This document shows, in pieces, positions 44,780 through 54,765 of a stretch of 64,000 nt of DNA. This DNA comes from DATKNA01 sp963786765 (GTDB lineage Bacteria; Actinomycetota; Actinomycetes; Actinomycetales; Kineosporiaceae). The first letter of the stretch is position 1. Each line of letters starts with the position of its first letter. The stretch lies in assembly GCA_963786765.1 (NCBI GenBank), contig CAWBAJ010000009.1, positions 1-64,000 on the forward strand, given 5' to 3'. Position numbers and translations under genes: made by a program. The notes below the pieces were generated by a model. The model saw nothing but the letters and a program-made list of their open reading frames with translations. It ran no database searches and was not told where the DNA came from.

Positions 44780-46763
44780 GTGTCCGCCGAGCTGTCCACC
44801 GAGCCCTGCGTCGAGTCGGTCTTCGACCGGCTCGAAGTCCTGCTCCCGCAGGTCAGCAAGCCGATCCAGTACGTGGGCGGTGAGCTGAACAGCCAGGTCA
44901 AGGACTGGGACGTCGGCGGGACCGGAGACGGTGCGCTGGGCGCTCATGTACCCGGACGCGTACGAGGTCGGACTGCCCAACCAGGGCGTCATGATCCTCT
45001 ACGAGGTCCTCAACGAGCGGCCGGACGCCCTCGCCGAGCGCACCTACGCGGTGTGGCCCGATCTGGAGCGCCTGATGCGCGAGCACGGCGTCCCGCAGTT
45101 CACGGTCGACGGACACCGCCCCGTCGGCGCGTTCGACCTGCTCGGCGTCAGCTTCTCCACGGAGCTCGGCTACACCAACATGCTCACGGCGCTCGACCTG
45201 GCGGGCATCCCGCTGCAGGCGCGGGACCGCACGGACGAGCACCCCGTGGTGGTCGCCGGCGGCCACGCGGCGTTCAACCCCGAGCCGATCGCGGACTTCG
45301 TCGACGCCGCCGTCCTGGGCGACGGCGAGCAGGCGGTGCTCGAGATCACCGACCTGGTCAAGGAGTGGAAGGCCCAGGGCCGTCCCGGCGGCCGGACCGA
45401 ACTACTGCTGCGGCTCGCCCGCACCGGCGGCGTCTACGTGCCGCAGTTCTACGACGTGCACTACCTTCCCGACGGCCGGATCCAGCGCGTCGTGCCGAAC
45501 CGTCCGGGCGTGCCGTGGCGGGTCAGCAAGCACACGGTGATGGACCTCGACGAGTGGCCCTACCCGAAGCAGCCGCTCGTCCCGCTCGCCGAGAGCGTGC
45601 ACGAGCGGATGAGCGTGGAGATCTTCCGTGGCTGCACCCGCGGCTGCCGGTTCTGCCAGGCTGGCATGATCACCCGGCCCGTCCGCGAGCGGAGCATCGA
45701 CGGGATCGGTGCCATGGTGCAGCGCGGTCTCGACGCGACGGGCTTCGAGGAGGTGGGCCTGCTCAGCCTGAGCAGCGCGGACCACTCCGAGATCGGCGAC
45801 GTGACCAAGCAACTGGCCGACCGCTACGAAGGCACGAACATCGGCCTGTCGCTGCCGAGCACGCGGGTGGACGCCTTCAACATCGACCTCGCCAACGAGC
45901 TGTCCCGCAACGGCCGCCGCAGCGGGCTCACCTTCGCCCCCGAGGGCGGCAGTGAACGGATCCGCAAGGTCATCAACAAGATGGTCACCGAGGACGACCT
46001 GGTGCGGACGGTCGCCACCGCCTACGGGAACGGCTGGCGGCAGGTGAAGCTCTACTTCATGTGCGGGCTCCCGACGGAGACCGACGAGGACGTCCTGCAG
46101 ATCGCCGAGCTCGCCAAGCGGGTCATCGAGGTCGGCCGCGAGGTCAGCGGCAGCCGCGACATCCGGTGCACGGTGAGCATCGGCGGGTTCGTTCCCAAGC
46201 CGCACACCCCGTTCCAGTGGGCCCCGCAGCTGGACCACGAGACGACGGACGCCCGCCTCGCCAAGCTGCGCGACGCGATCCGCGGCGACCGCCGGTACGC
46301 CAAGGCGATCGGCTTCCGGTACCACGACGGGAAGCCGGGCATCGTCGAGGGGCTGCTGTCCCGCGGCGACCGTCGCGTCGGTGCCGTGATCAGGAAGGTG
46401 TGGGAGGACGGCGGCCGCTTCGACGGCTGGAACGAGCACTTCTCGTTCGACCGGTGGATGCACTGCGCCGACGAGGCGCTCGCGGGCGAGCCGGTCGACG
46501 TCGGCTGGTACACGACGCGGGAGCGGGCCGTCGACGAGGTGCTGCCGTGGGACCACCTCGACTCCGGCCTGGACAAGGACTGGCTGTGGGAGGACTGGCA
46601 GGACGCGCTGTCCGAGGTCGAGGTCGAGGACTGCCGCTGGACGCCGTGCTTCGACTGCGGCGTCTGCCCGCAGATGGGCACGGAGATCCAGGTCGGACCC
46701 ACGGGGCGGAGCATGCTGCCGCTGACGGTCGTCCGGCCCGGCACGGGCGTGACCGCGGGCTGA
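44780..46763 (+). CDS. Radical SAM protein of the TIGR03960 type (one indel)
   Basis: About 660 residues after correction. The N-terminal region (about 1-240) resembles a B12-binding-like fold (LMYPDAYEVGLPNQG, VVAGGHAAFNPEPI). The radical SAM domain has the cluster motif CTRGCRFC (CxxxCxxC) near residues 284-291. The C-terminus holds FDCGVCPQMGTEI. The function of the family is not firmly known; its usual neighbour is the TIGR03936-type gene, here displaced to 49968. One extra G near 44923 (ACCGGAGACG for ACCGAGACG) breaks the frame; the corrected join reads WDVGGTETVRWALMYPD. GTG 44780 has GAGG five bases upstream. Confidence 0.85.
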
Positions 46764-46772
46764 CCCCCCAAA

Positions 46773-46840
46773 GCAACGATCAAGGAAAAGTTGGGGATCA
46801 TGGCCCTTGCCATGATCCCCAACTTTTCCTTGATCGTTGC
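46773..46840. repeat. Perfect 32-bp palindromic hairpin, AT-richer than its surroundings
   Basis: Arms 46773-46804 and 46809-46840 are perfectly complementary around CCTT. The arms contain ATCAAGGAAAAGTTGGGGAT. It lies ten bases after the radical SAM stop and fifteen before the stop of the convergent minus-strand gene, so it can terminate both. Its composition is unlike that of the local coding DNA, so it may belong to a dispersed repeat family. Confidence 0.85.
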
Positions 46841-46854
46841 AGAACGGGGGGAGG

Positions 46855-48025
46855 TCAGCGCAGGGTGACCTGGGCGAGCACGACCGGCCGTGCTCCGGCC
46901 GGCACGGTGGCCACGTGCAGGGGACCACGGCCGCTGTCGCACATCGGTTGCGGGGCGGCCGGGCAGTAGACCTGGCCCACCCGGGTGTCGAGCAGCCGGA
47001 CGACGACAGGGTCGTGCGCTCGGGACGCCTCGGGCCCGGTCAGCGGGCGCAGCACGAGCGTCGCGCGCCCCGGGGGTGCCGGGGCGGCCCGGACGAGCCC
47101 GCGCGCCAGCTGGTAGCGGATGGTGAGCCGGGTGAAGGCCCCGGCGCCCGGCTCCACCCGCCAGCCGGCGCCGTCGGCGGTGGGCGTCACGGCGTGTCCG
47201 TCGGCGGCGACCTGCAGGCCGGTCACGCCGGAGCCGGCCTCGCGCAGGCCCGAGGGAAGCTCCAGGGCGGCGGTCGGGGCGAGGTGCACCGACGTCGTCC
47301 CCGGACGCACCACGAGCCGCTCGTAGACGACCAGCCCGCCGCTTCGCCCCACCACGGCGGTGACCTCGGCGCCCGGCACGTCGGCGCCGGGACCGCTGCG
47401 GGGGAGCCCCGGCGGCAGCTGCGGCGGGGTTCCCGCCGGGGTCGTGGCGGTCGGGACCGGTGGGCTGGACGCCGACGGCGCGTGCGGGGCGTGCTGGGAC
47501 GACGAGCGGGGGTCGGCGACGTTCCGAGCGCCGGCCATGGACCATGCGACGACGTGTACGACCCCCACAGCGCCGCCGAGCACCGCGACGGCGGCGAGCG
47601 CCGCCGAGCGCGAGCCGGCGGCCGGGCCATGGGCGGGACCTACCGGGGCGGGAGCCGGCGGCGGCGGCCCATGCCCCGACAGCCGTCGTCGGGGTCGGGG
47701 AGGTGTGGGCCGCCGGCGTAGGGCCCGAAGGCGCGGGAGCGGGGGACGCGGGAGCGGGGGGCGAGGGAACGGGGGGCGCGGGGACGGCGGGCGCCGGGAC
47801 GGCGGGCGCGGAGACCGGGGGCGCGGGGACGGCGGGCGCGCGGACGGGGGGCGCGGGAGTGATGACCCGGCCGTCGAGGTCCGCCTTCAGATCCTCGAGG
47901 GCGGCCCGCAGCTCCTGCCGCCGGGCCTCGTGGTCGTCGAGCGAGGAGGGCGGCGCCGGGGGGGTCATCGGGGGCAGCCGGGTCGAGCGCAGCATGTGCC
48001 GATCGTCGTCGGGCTCGTGCTCCAC
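46855..48025 (-). CDS. Membrane-anchored Pro/Ala-rich protein of unknown function (one indel)
   Basis: About 389 residues after correction. An N-terminal cytoplasmic segment (about 1-50, HEARRQELRAALEDLKADL) is likely helical. A low-complexity PAPPVSAPAVPAP region follows (about 55-115), then one membrane span (about 150-175, ALAAVAVLGGAVGVVHVV). The extracellular C-terminal domain (about 215-389) is of beta type, with GGLVVYERLVVRPGTTS and a cysteine pair near VYCPAAPQPMC. I do not recognise a family. The two halves lie in different frames; one indel in 47650-47690 joins them. GTG 48025 has GGAG five bases upstream. Divergent from the DUF4397 gene, convergent with the radical SAM gene. Confidence 0.55.
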
Positions 48026-48353
48026 GGTGTCTCCTACCGTCGTACCCCGTGATCACGTGACGTCAGGATTCGTCCCGCGGCCGGACAGCTTAGCGACTCA
48101 TCGTTAACAACCGGTCGCTAGTAGTAAGGATCAGGAGCAATCCTTCTGTCAACGCTTCGTGCTCGACTGACTCACCTGAGTGAGCAATCTGCCCTAGAGT
48201 GCCGTCATCCGGCGCCACGGCCCGTCGTCCTTTCTACTGTGAGTAGTCAGTTGATAGACGAAGAGTGACCAGACCTGCGTCAGGAGGTGCCGAACAGGCG
48301 GCCATGCCGGCCGGGGGAGTGGAAGGCCGGCCGCGAATCACGGAGGGGACACG
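48026..48353. promoter_or_regulatory. Divergent promoter region with small inverted repeats
   Basis: A 328-bp gap between a minus-strand and a plus-strand gene, clearly less GC-rich than its flanks around 48090-48260. Two short symmetric elements are visible: CTCAC-CTGA-GTGAG near 48171-48184 and CTACT-GTG-AGTAG at 48234-48246. These could be operator sites. I see no gene and no certain -10/-35 pair. Confidence 0.35.
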
Positions 48354-49226
48354 ATGAGAGGCGCGTGGCGCCGGCGCATGCCCGCCGGCCTGGCCGTCCT
48401 GCTGCTCGCCGGCGCCGGGGCGATCGCCGGCAGCAACGCAGCGGGTGCCAGCACCCGGGCCGGGGCGGGGGTCCCGTCGGGCCAGGTCTACCTCGTGCAC
48501 GGGATCCTCGGTACGTCGCTCGACGTCGAGGTCGACGGCCGCCGCCTGGCAGGCGACGCACCGCCCAAGACCGTGCTCGGCCCGCTGACCCTGACCGCGG
48601 GACGGCATGTCGTCGTCCTGCGCGTCGGCATGCGGACGATGACCACTGCCTCCTTCGTGGTTCCGGCCGGCCGCAGCATCGACGTGGTCGCCGCCCGTGC
48701 CGCGGACGCGGCGCGGAGCCCACGGGTGGTCGTGTTCCGCAACGACCTCGATCCCGTCGGCCGCGGCAAGACCCGGCTCGTCGTCGCCCACGCGGCGGTC
48801 GCGCCGCCCGCGGATGTCCGCCTCGATGGTTCGGTGCTCTTCCGCAACGTCTCCTCGGGTGAGTCGCTCAGCCTCCTCGTGCCCGCCAAGAGCTACACCG
48901 TGGACGCCGTGCCCGTCGCCGGCGGCGGCACCGTGCTCGACCCCGTCGAGCTCAGCCTGAAGGCGGGGACGCTCACCCGTGTCTTCGCTGTCGGCGACCC
49001 CTCCACGGGTACCGCGGACGCCGTCGTGCAGGTGCTGAAGGTGGACGTCGTCGGGTCGGGAGTGCCGAGGCGCGTCCCCACGGGCGACGGCGGGCAGGCG
49101 GCGGACGAGGTTGTCGGCGCCGGCGCGGTCCCGCCCTGGATCGCCGTCGCCGCCGGACTCCTGCTGCTCGCCGCCGCCCGCCGGCTCGTCCCGTCCCTGC
49201 TCAGGCGCCTTCGCCCGGCCCGGTGA
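48354..49226 (+). CDS. Secreted DUF4397-domain protein with C-terminal membrane anchor
   Basis: The 290-residue protein has a signal peptide (RRRMPAGLAVLLLAGAGAIA, cut near residue 32), a DUF4397 domain (about 42-215, VYLVHGILGTSLDVEVDG) and a C-terminal hydrophobic span (about 262-278) with an arginine-rich tail. This signal, domain, helix and positive tail layout is that of sortase substrates. A canonical LPxTG is absent; the stretch VPRRVPTGDGGQ before the span is the candidate sorting site. The next gene is a class F sortase overlapping its stop, so the pair probably works together. ATG 48354 follows GGAGGGG. Confidence 0.75.
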   Translation: MRGAWRRRMPAGLAVLLLAGAGAIAGSNAAGASTRAGAGVPSGQVYLVHGILGTSLDVEVDGRRLAGDAPPKTVLGPLTLTAGRHVVVLRVGMRTMTTASFVVPAGRSIDVVAARAADAARSPRVVVFRNDLDPVGRGKTRLVVAHAAVAPPADVRLDGSVLFRNVSSGESLSLLVPAKSYTVDAVPVAGGGTVLDPVELSLKAGTLTRVFAVGDPSTGTADAVVQVLKVDVVGSGVPRRVPTGDGGQAADEVVGAGAVPPWIAVAAGLLLLAAARRLVPSLLRRLRPAR

Positions 49227-49922
49227 GACGTCTGGGGCGCAACAACGCGGGGCCGGCACGTGCGCTCGGCCTCTACGGTGCCTGGCTGGGCACTGCCGGG
49301 GTGCTCGCCGCCGTCGGCCTCGGGCGGTGGCGCGCGGCCCGCGAGCGCGGCGCCGGTCCGAGCCCTCGGCGCCGGCGCCCGTGATCGCTCCCTCGCTCGT
49401 TCCGTCGCTGCGCCGGGCCGGCCCGGCCACCGCCGGCGCCGGCTGCATCCGTGGGCCGGGAGCTGCCCGCGCCGGCGGTGTTCGAGCCGACGACGGTCGT
49501 GCTGCCCGACGGCACCTCCGCGCCGGTCGTCCCGGTGGGTCTGCACCCGGACGGCGCCCTCGTCGTGCCCGACGACGTCCGGACGGTGGGCTGGTGGACC
49601 GGTGGCTCGCGTGCCGGCGAGCCCTTCGGCAGCGTGGTCGTCGCCGGCCACGTCGACTCGGCGGCCCGGGGCATCGGCGTGTTCGCGCAGCTCAAGCGCC
49701 TCGAGCCCGGCCAGGTGGTGCAGCTCGAAGGCCCTGCGCCGGCGGGCCCGCTACCGGATCGTCAGCGCCACGCTGGTGCCGCAGGCGCGGCTGGCCGAGG
49801 ACGCCGGCATCTTCCGGGTGGACGGGCAGCCGCAGCTGGTGCTCCTGACCTGCGGCGGCGCGTTCGACCCGGCCCGCCACCGCTACCAGGACAACCTCGT
49901 GGTGATCGCGACCCCGCTGTAG
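49223..49922 (+). CDS. Class F sortase (three indels)
   Basis: About 232 residues after correction. An N-terminal span (about 10-35, LGLYGAWLGTAGVLAAVGLG) is followed by a Pro/Ala-rich linker and the sortase beta-barrel. Catalytic residues are visible: histidine in VVAGHVDSAARG, cysteine in LVLLTCGGAF and arginine in HRYQDNLVV. Sortases cleave a sorting signal and attach the protein to the cell surface. Frame changes lie near 49360-49380, 49445 and 49738; the catalytic segments are in two frames. GTG 49223 overlaps the DUF4397 stop. Confidence 0.76.
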
Positions 49923-49967
49923 CCTCGCCGGAGGCCGGCGAGGAGTCCCGGTCGTTCGAGGAGGGGG

Positions 49968-50755
49968 ATGCGGGTGGCGCGCATGCCGGAGGGCCCGCCG
50001 CCGGAACCGGCCGTCCAGCGGCTGCGCCTGCGCTACGCCAAGCGGGGCCGGCTGCGGTTCGCGAGCCATCGCGACTTCCAGCGCTCCTTCGAGCGGGCGC
50101 TGCGCCGTGCCGACGTCCCGATGGCCTACTCCGCCGGGTTCAGCCCGCATCCCCGGATCTCCTACGCCAACGCCGCACCGACGGGGGCGGCCAGCGAGGC
50201 CGAGTACCTCGAGATCGCGGTGACGCGGCGCTGCGAGCCCGGCCGGGTGCGGGCCGCGCTCGACGAGGCGCTGCCGCCCGGGCTCGACGTGGTCGAGGTC
50301 GTCGAGGCGCACACGCCGGGGTTCGCGGACCGGCTCGAGGCGTCCGTGTGGCGGGTGGAGCTGCCCGGTGTCTCCCCGGACGACGCCGCGGATGCGCTCG
50401 CGGCCTTCCTGGCGGCGACGAAGTGCCGGTCGAGCGGCTCACGAAGACCGGCATCCGCCGCTTCGACGCCCGTCCGCGGTGGTGCGTGCCGAGGTCCGTG
50501 CCGGAGATCGACGACGACGTGCCGGGCCCCGGTCCTCAAGTCGAGGGGGGTCCCTGTGCGATACTGCAGATGGTCGTCCGGCACACCACACCCGCCGTGC
50601 GACCCGACGACGTCTTGACCGGCCTCCGGTCGCACGCCCACCTGGCGCCGCCGTCATCCCCCCGGATGACGCGTCTGGCGCAGGGGCCGCTCGACGAGGA
50701 GGGCGGTGCGGTGGCCGATCCCTTGACCGCCGATCGGGACGCCGACGGCGCCTGA
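49968..50755 (+). CDS. TIGR03936/DUF2344-type radical SAM-associated protein (indels)
   Basis: About 262 residues after correction. VQRLRLRYAKRGRLRFASH and PMAYSAGFSPHPRISYANA are the DUF2344 marks. The C-terminal part, VVRHTTPAVRPDDVL and TRLAQGPLDEE, is also typical. The protein is usually encoded next to the TIGR03960-type radical SAM gene and upstream of RNase E/G. Here three other genes separate the pair. Its biochemical role is not established. The frame changes near 50425 and again within about 50475-50530. ATG 49968 follows GAGGAGGGGG. Confidence 0.75.
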
Positions 50756-50918
50756 CGCGTGACGCGCCGCCTGGCCCTGAAGGCCAGTGCCCGCGAGATC
50801 GACGACGGCGTAGCGACGACTTCCGTCGCGCCGAGCCCGGCGCGGCGACGACACGACCGCCCGAGCGGCGCCGGATCCGGGGTGTGGTCGGCGTACCCGG
50901 GTCGACAGGAGCGAGCGC

Positions 50919-53819
50919 GTGACGCTCGACGAGAACACCACAGCACCGCAGGCACCTGAGGCGGCCCCAGAGGCAGCCCCAGAGGCGGCCCCCGAGGTCG
51001 CCGATGCCACCCCGCCGCTGCCGACGCCCCCGCGGCGCGTCCCCGCACCCGGCGCCGCGCCGCCACCCGTCCGGCCGGCCCGCCGGCGGAGGCGCCCGCC
51101 CCGGAGGCCGCCGCTCCGGCGTCCGGCGCCGCACCTGCCGTGGACCAGCCGCGCGGACCAGCCGGCCGACGGCGCCAGCCGGCGGCGGAGCAGGCTCCCG
51201 CGCCGCGCAAGCGGGCGAGGCGCGCCACCAAGGCGGCCGCCGAAACGCCGGCCGTGGACCCGGCCCAGACCCGGCGGCGGACGCCGGCGTGCCGGTGGAG
51301 GCGCCGCCGGACGAGGCCCCCGGCGCCCAAGCGGCGGCGCGCGCGCAAGACGGCCGCCCCCACCCCCGCCGTCGCGACGCCGTCCGCCGACGTCGAGCAC
51401 GCCGAGCAGCCGTCGAGCAGGGCAGGGCCGAGCAGGCGACGACCGAGAGCCGCCGACGGTCGCCGAGCCGCGGCGCGGAGCCGAGCCAGCAGCCCGCCGA
51501 GCCGGTGACCGCGGCAGCGGCCGGGCCGGCCGCCGACCAGGCGGAGGAGCCCGCCGCCCTCGAGCCGGGGCCGGTGGTCGCTGCCGGCGTCCCGATGCCG
51601 ATCTTCCAGGCGCCCGCGCCGACGCCCGCGCCGCGCACCCGCCGCCGTGCCGCCTCGCGACCGGCGGGCCCGCCGCAGCACACCCCGGCGGCTGCGGACA
51701 CCGAGGACCGTCGAGCAGGCCGGGGCTGCGCAGCCCGTCGAGGGGCCTGAGCCCACCGCCGCCCGTGCCGGGCCGGCCGGTACCGAGACACCGCGGACAC
51801 CGACGTCGACGAGCTCGAGGACGACCTTGCGGCCGCCGGCACCGAGGACCGACGACGCCGAGGACGCCGAGGACGAGGTCGACGACGAGACGACGACGAG
51901 AGCGACGAGGCCGAGGAGGAGACCGCCGAGGGTGGTCGCCGGCGGCGGCGTCGCCGGGGCGGTCGCGGCCGTCGCAGCCGTTCCGGCCGCCCGGACGACG
52001 GCGAGTCCGGGGAGGCCTGCCGCCGAGGCGTCCGACGAGGAGGCCGACGCCGACGGCGACGGCGACGAGGGGCCGGACGACGAGGACGAGGCCGAAGGGG
52101 CCGACAGCACCTCCAGTCGCCGGCGTCGCCGGCGTCGCCGCCGCTCGGGCGGCTCCGAGGAGCCCGCGCCCGACGACCCGCCGAACACGGTGGTCCGCGT
52201 CCGCGAGTCCCGACGCCGGGCGCCTCCGGGGACGGCGACGGCGAGGTGTCCGGCGTCCGCGGGTCCACCCGCCTCGAGGCGAAGAAGATGCGCCGCCGGG
52301 AGGGCCGCGAGGCCGGTCGCCGCCGACCCCTCATCACCGAGGCCGAGTTCCTGGCCCGCCGCGAGAGCGTCGACCGTGTCATGGTCGTCCGCGAGCGCGA
52401 CGGCCGGACCCAGATCGGCGTGCTCGAGGACGGCGTCCTGGTGGAGCACTACGTCGCCAGGCGCACCCAGACGAGCATGGTGGGCAACGTGTACCTCGGC
52501 CGCGTGCAGAACGTGCTGCCGAGCATGGAGGCCGCGTTCGTCGACATCGGCAAGGGCCGCAACGCGGTCCTGTACGCCGGCGAGGTCAACTGGGACGCCG
52601 CCGGGCATGGAGGGGCAGCCGAAGCGCATCGAGCACGCCCTGAAGGCCGGGGAGTCCGTGCTGGTCCAGGTCACCAAGGACCCGATCGGGCACAAGGGCG
52701 CCAGGCTCACGAGCCAGGTCTCCCTGCCCGGGCGCTACCTCGTGTACGTCCCCGACGGCTCGATGACCGGGATCTCCCGCAAGCTGCCGGACACGGAGCG
52801 GGCGCGCCTGAAGAAGGTGCTGCGGGACGTCGTCCCCGACAACGCCGGCGTCATCGTGCGCACGGCCGCGGAGGGCGCCGCCGAGGAGGAGCTGGAGCGC
52901 GACGTCGCCCGGCTGCAGGCGCAGTGGGAGGACATCTCCCGCAAGGCCGGCGCCGTCAACGCCCCGGCGCTGCTGTACGGCGAGCCCGATCTGGCGATCC
53001 GGGTCGTCCGCGACATCTTCAACGAGGACTTCGCCAAGCTCGTGATCTCCGGGGACGACGCGTGGGACACCCTGCAGTCGTACATCGGGCACGTCGCACC
53101 CGACCTGGTCGGGCGGCTCGAGCGCTGGGAGGGGGACGGCGACGTCTTCGCCGCGCACCGGATCGACGAGCAGCTCGCCAAGGCGCTGGACCGCAAGGTC
53201 TTCCTGCCCTCGGGCGGGTCGCTCGTCATCGACCGCACCGAGGCCATGACGGTCGTCGACGTCAACACCGGCAAGTTCACCGGGCGCGGGCGGCAACCTC
53301 GAGGAGACGGTCACCCGCAACAACCTCGAGGCCGCCGAGGAGGTCGTCCGCCAGCTCCGGCTGCGCGACATCGGCGGGATCATCGTCGTCGACTTCATCG
53401 ACATGGTGCTGGAGAGCAACCGCGACCTCGTGATGCGGCGGCTGCTGGAGTGCCTGGGCCGGGACCGCACGAAGCACCAGGTCGCCGAGGTGACCTCGCT
53501 GGGGCTCGTCCAGATGACGCGCAAGCGGGTCGGGTCCGGCCTGCTCGAGGTGTTCAGCGAGACCTGCGAGCACTGCGGCGGCCGCGGCGTGATCCTGCAC
53601 GACGAGCCGGTGGAGAAGCGCCCCGAGGCCGGGCGGGACCGCGGTCAGACGGGCCGCTCCGCGCCCGGCGGTGGGTCAGCGGTGGCCGACGACCAGCACT
53701 CCGAGCAGCCGGCCGCCGCGTCCAGTGGCGGCGGGGGCGGCGGTCGCAGCCGCCGACGCCGGGGCGGCAACAACGGCGGCAACAACGGCGGCCAGCCGGC
53801 ACTCGCGGAGGGCGCCTGA
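50919..53819 (+). CDS. rne: Ribonuclease E/G family protein (several indels)
   Basis: About 966 residues after correction. The long N-terminal region (about 1-440) is low-complexity, rich in Ala, Pro, Glu and Arg, and reads through all three frames, so its exact sequence is uncertain. From about 445 the conserved part begins: an S1-like RNA-binding domain (VGNVYLGRVQNVLPSMEAAFVDIG), then the catalytic domain with aspartates in VVDVNTGKFTG and VVDFIDM and the zinc-link CEHCGG. It cuts single-stranded RNA in mRNA decay and rRNA processing. One extra G each near 52602 (GGGCATGG) and 53287 (CGCGGGCGG) breaks the core. GTG 50919 begins MTLDENTTAPQAPEAAPEAA. rplU follows. Confidence 0.85.
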
Positions 53820-54011
53820 CCCCCTGAGTTCGCGCGGGTGGGCCGGTTTCGACCCTGCCCGGCGACCCTGGGGTAGGCTTGACCCTCGGTGTGCCGGTGG
53901 CACGCCTCCTCGTTCGCGCCCTGCTCGAGGCCGTCCCTCAGTTCCAGGACCGGCCCGGCGTGCGGTGCGGGCACCATGATCGAGCGAGATCGACCAGAGA
54001 GCGAGTTCCAC
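53820..54011 (+). promoter_or_regulatory. Leader/promoter region of rplU-rpmA
   Basis: The 192-bp gap contains GTAGGCTTGACC near 53872-53883 and the small hairpin GTGCC-GGT-GGCAC at 53891-53903. A promoter and leader for the ribosomal protein genes are expected here. Box assignment is tentative. Confidence 0.35.
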
Positions 54012-54320
54012 GTGTACGCGATCGTCCGCGCTGGCGGCCGTCAGGAGAAGGTGTCCGTCGGGGACGTCATCGTCGTGGATCGGCTCTCCGGTGAGCCCGG
54101 CACGACCGTCCAGCTGCATCCGCTGATGCTCGTCGACGGTGACCAGGTCACCGCCACGAGCGGTGCGCTCGCGGGTGTGACCGTGACCGCCGAGATCGTC
54201 CGGCCCGAGAAGGGCCCGAAGATTCACATCCTCAAGTTCAAGAACAAGACGGGCTACAAGAAGCGCCAGGGTCACCGCCAGAAGCTGACCCGCATCAAGG
54301 TCACCGGCATCGAGAAGTGA
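54012..54320 (+). CDS. rplU: 50S ribosomal protein L21
   Basis: A 102-residue protein, the normal L21 length. It starts YAIVRAGGRQEKVSVGD and ends HRQKLTRIKVTGIEK, with KFKNKTGYKKRQGHRQ binding 23S rRNA. GTG 54012 is chosen because it gives the family N-terminus; the frame is open further upstream, but that part does not align. rpmA follows after 56 bases, in the standard order. Confidence 0.93.
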   Translation: MYAIVRAGGRQEKVSVGDVIVVDRLSGEPGTTVQLHPLMLVDGDQVTATSGALAGVTVTAEIVRPEKGPKIHILKFKNKTGYKKRQGHRQKLTRIKVTGIEK

Positions 54321-54376
54321 GCCCTGCCCGCTGAGCGGGTGAGGTTCCTCCAGAACGCAGAAGGCAGGCACGGCTC

Positions 54377-54661
54377 ATGGCACACAAGAAGGGCGCCAGC
54401 TCCTCGCGGAACGGGCGCGACTCCAACGCGCAGCGGCTCGGGGTCAAGCGTTTCGGCGGCCAGGTGGTGAACGCCGGCGAGATCATCGTCCGGCAGCGCG
54501 GCACGCACTTCCACCCCGGCGAGAACGTCGGCCGCGGCAAGGACGACACGCTGTTCGCGCTCGCCCCGGGCGCCGTGGAGTTCGCGATCAAGCGCGGCCG
54601 CCGCGTCGTGAACATCGTCGGCGCGCAGGCACCGGCCGAGCCGGTCGCCGCCAACGGCTGA
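54377..54661 (+). CDS. rpmA: 50S ribosomal protein L27
   Basis: The 94-residue protein begins AHKKGASSSRNGRDSNAQRL, the L27 signature whose N-terminus reaches the peptidyl transferase centre; GTHFHPGENVGRGKDDTLFA is also diagnostic. ATG 54377. Cotranscribed with rplU. Confidence 0.95.
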   Translation: MAHKKGASSSRNGRDSNAQRLGVKRFGGQVVNAGEIIVRQRGTHFHPGENVGRGKDDTLFALAPGAVEFAIKRGRRVVNIVGAQAPAEPVAANG

Positions 54662-54765
54662 GCGCGGGAGCGCCAGCACGAAGTTCGAGAAGGGCGGGCC
54701 GGGTGACAACCGGCCCGCCCTTCGTCGTCACCACACCGCTGCGGCGGAGGATCGGACCCCTTCCC

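Noticed and set aside
49223..53819. Separate small genes suggested by frame changes in the sortase, DUF2344 and RNase E/G regions
   Set aside because: Joining frames at single-base errors restores continuous family proteins with catalytic residues in order.
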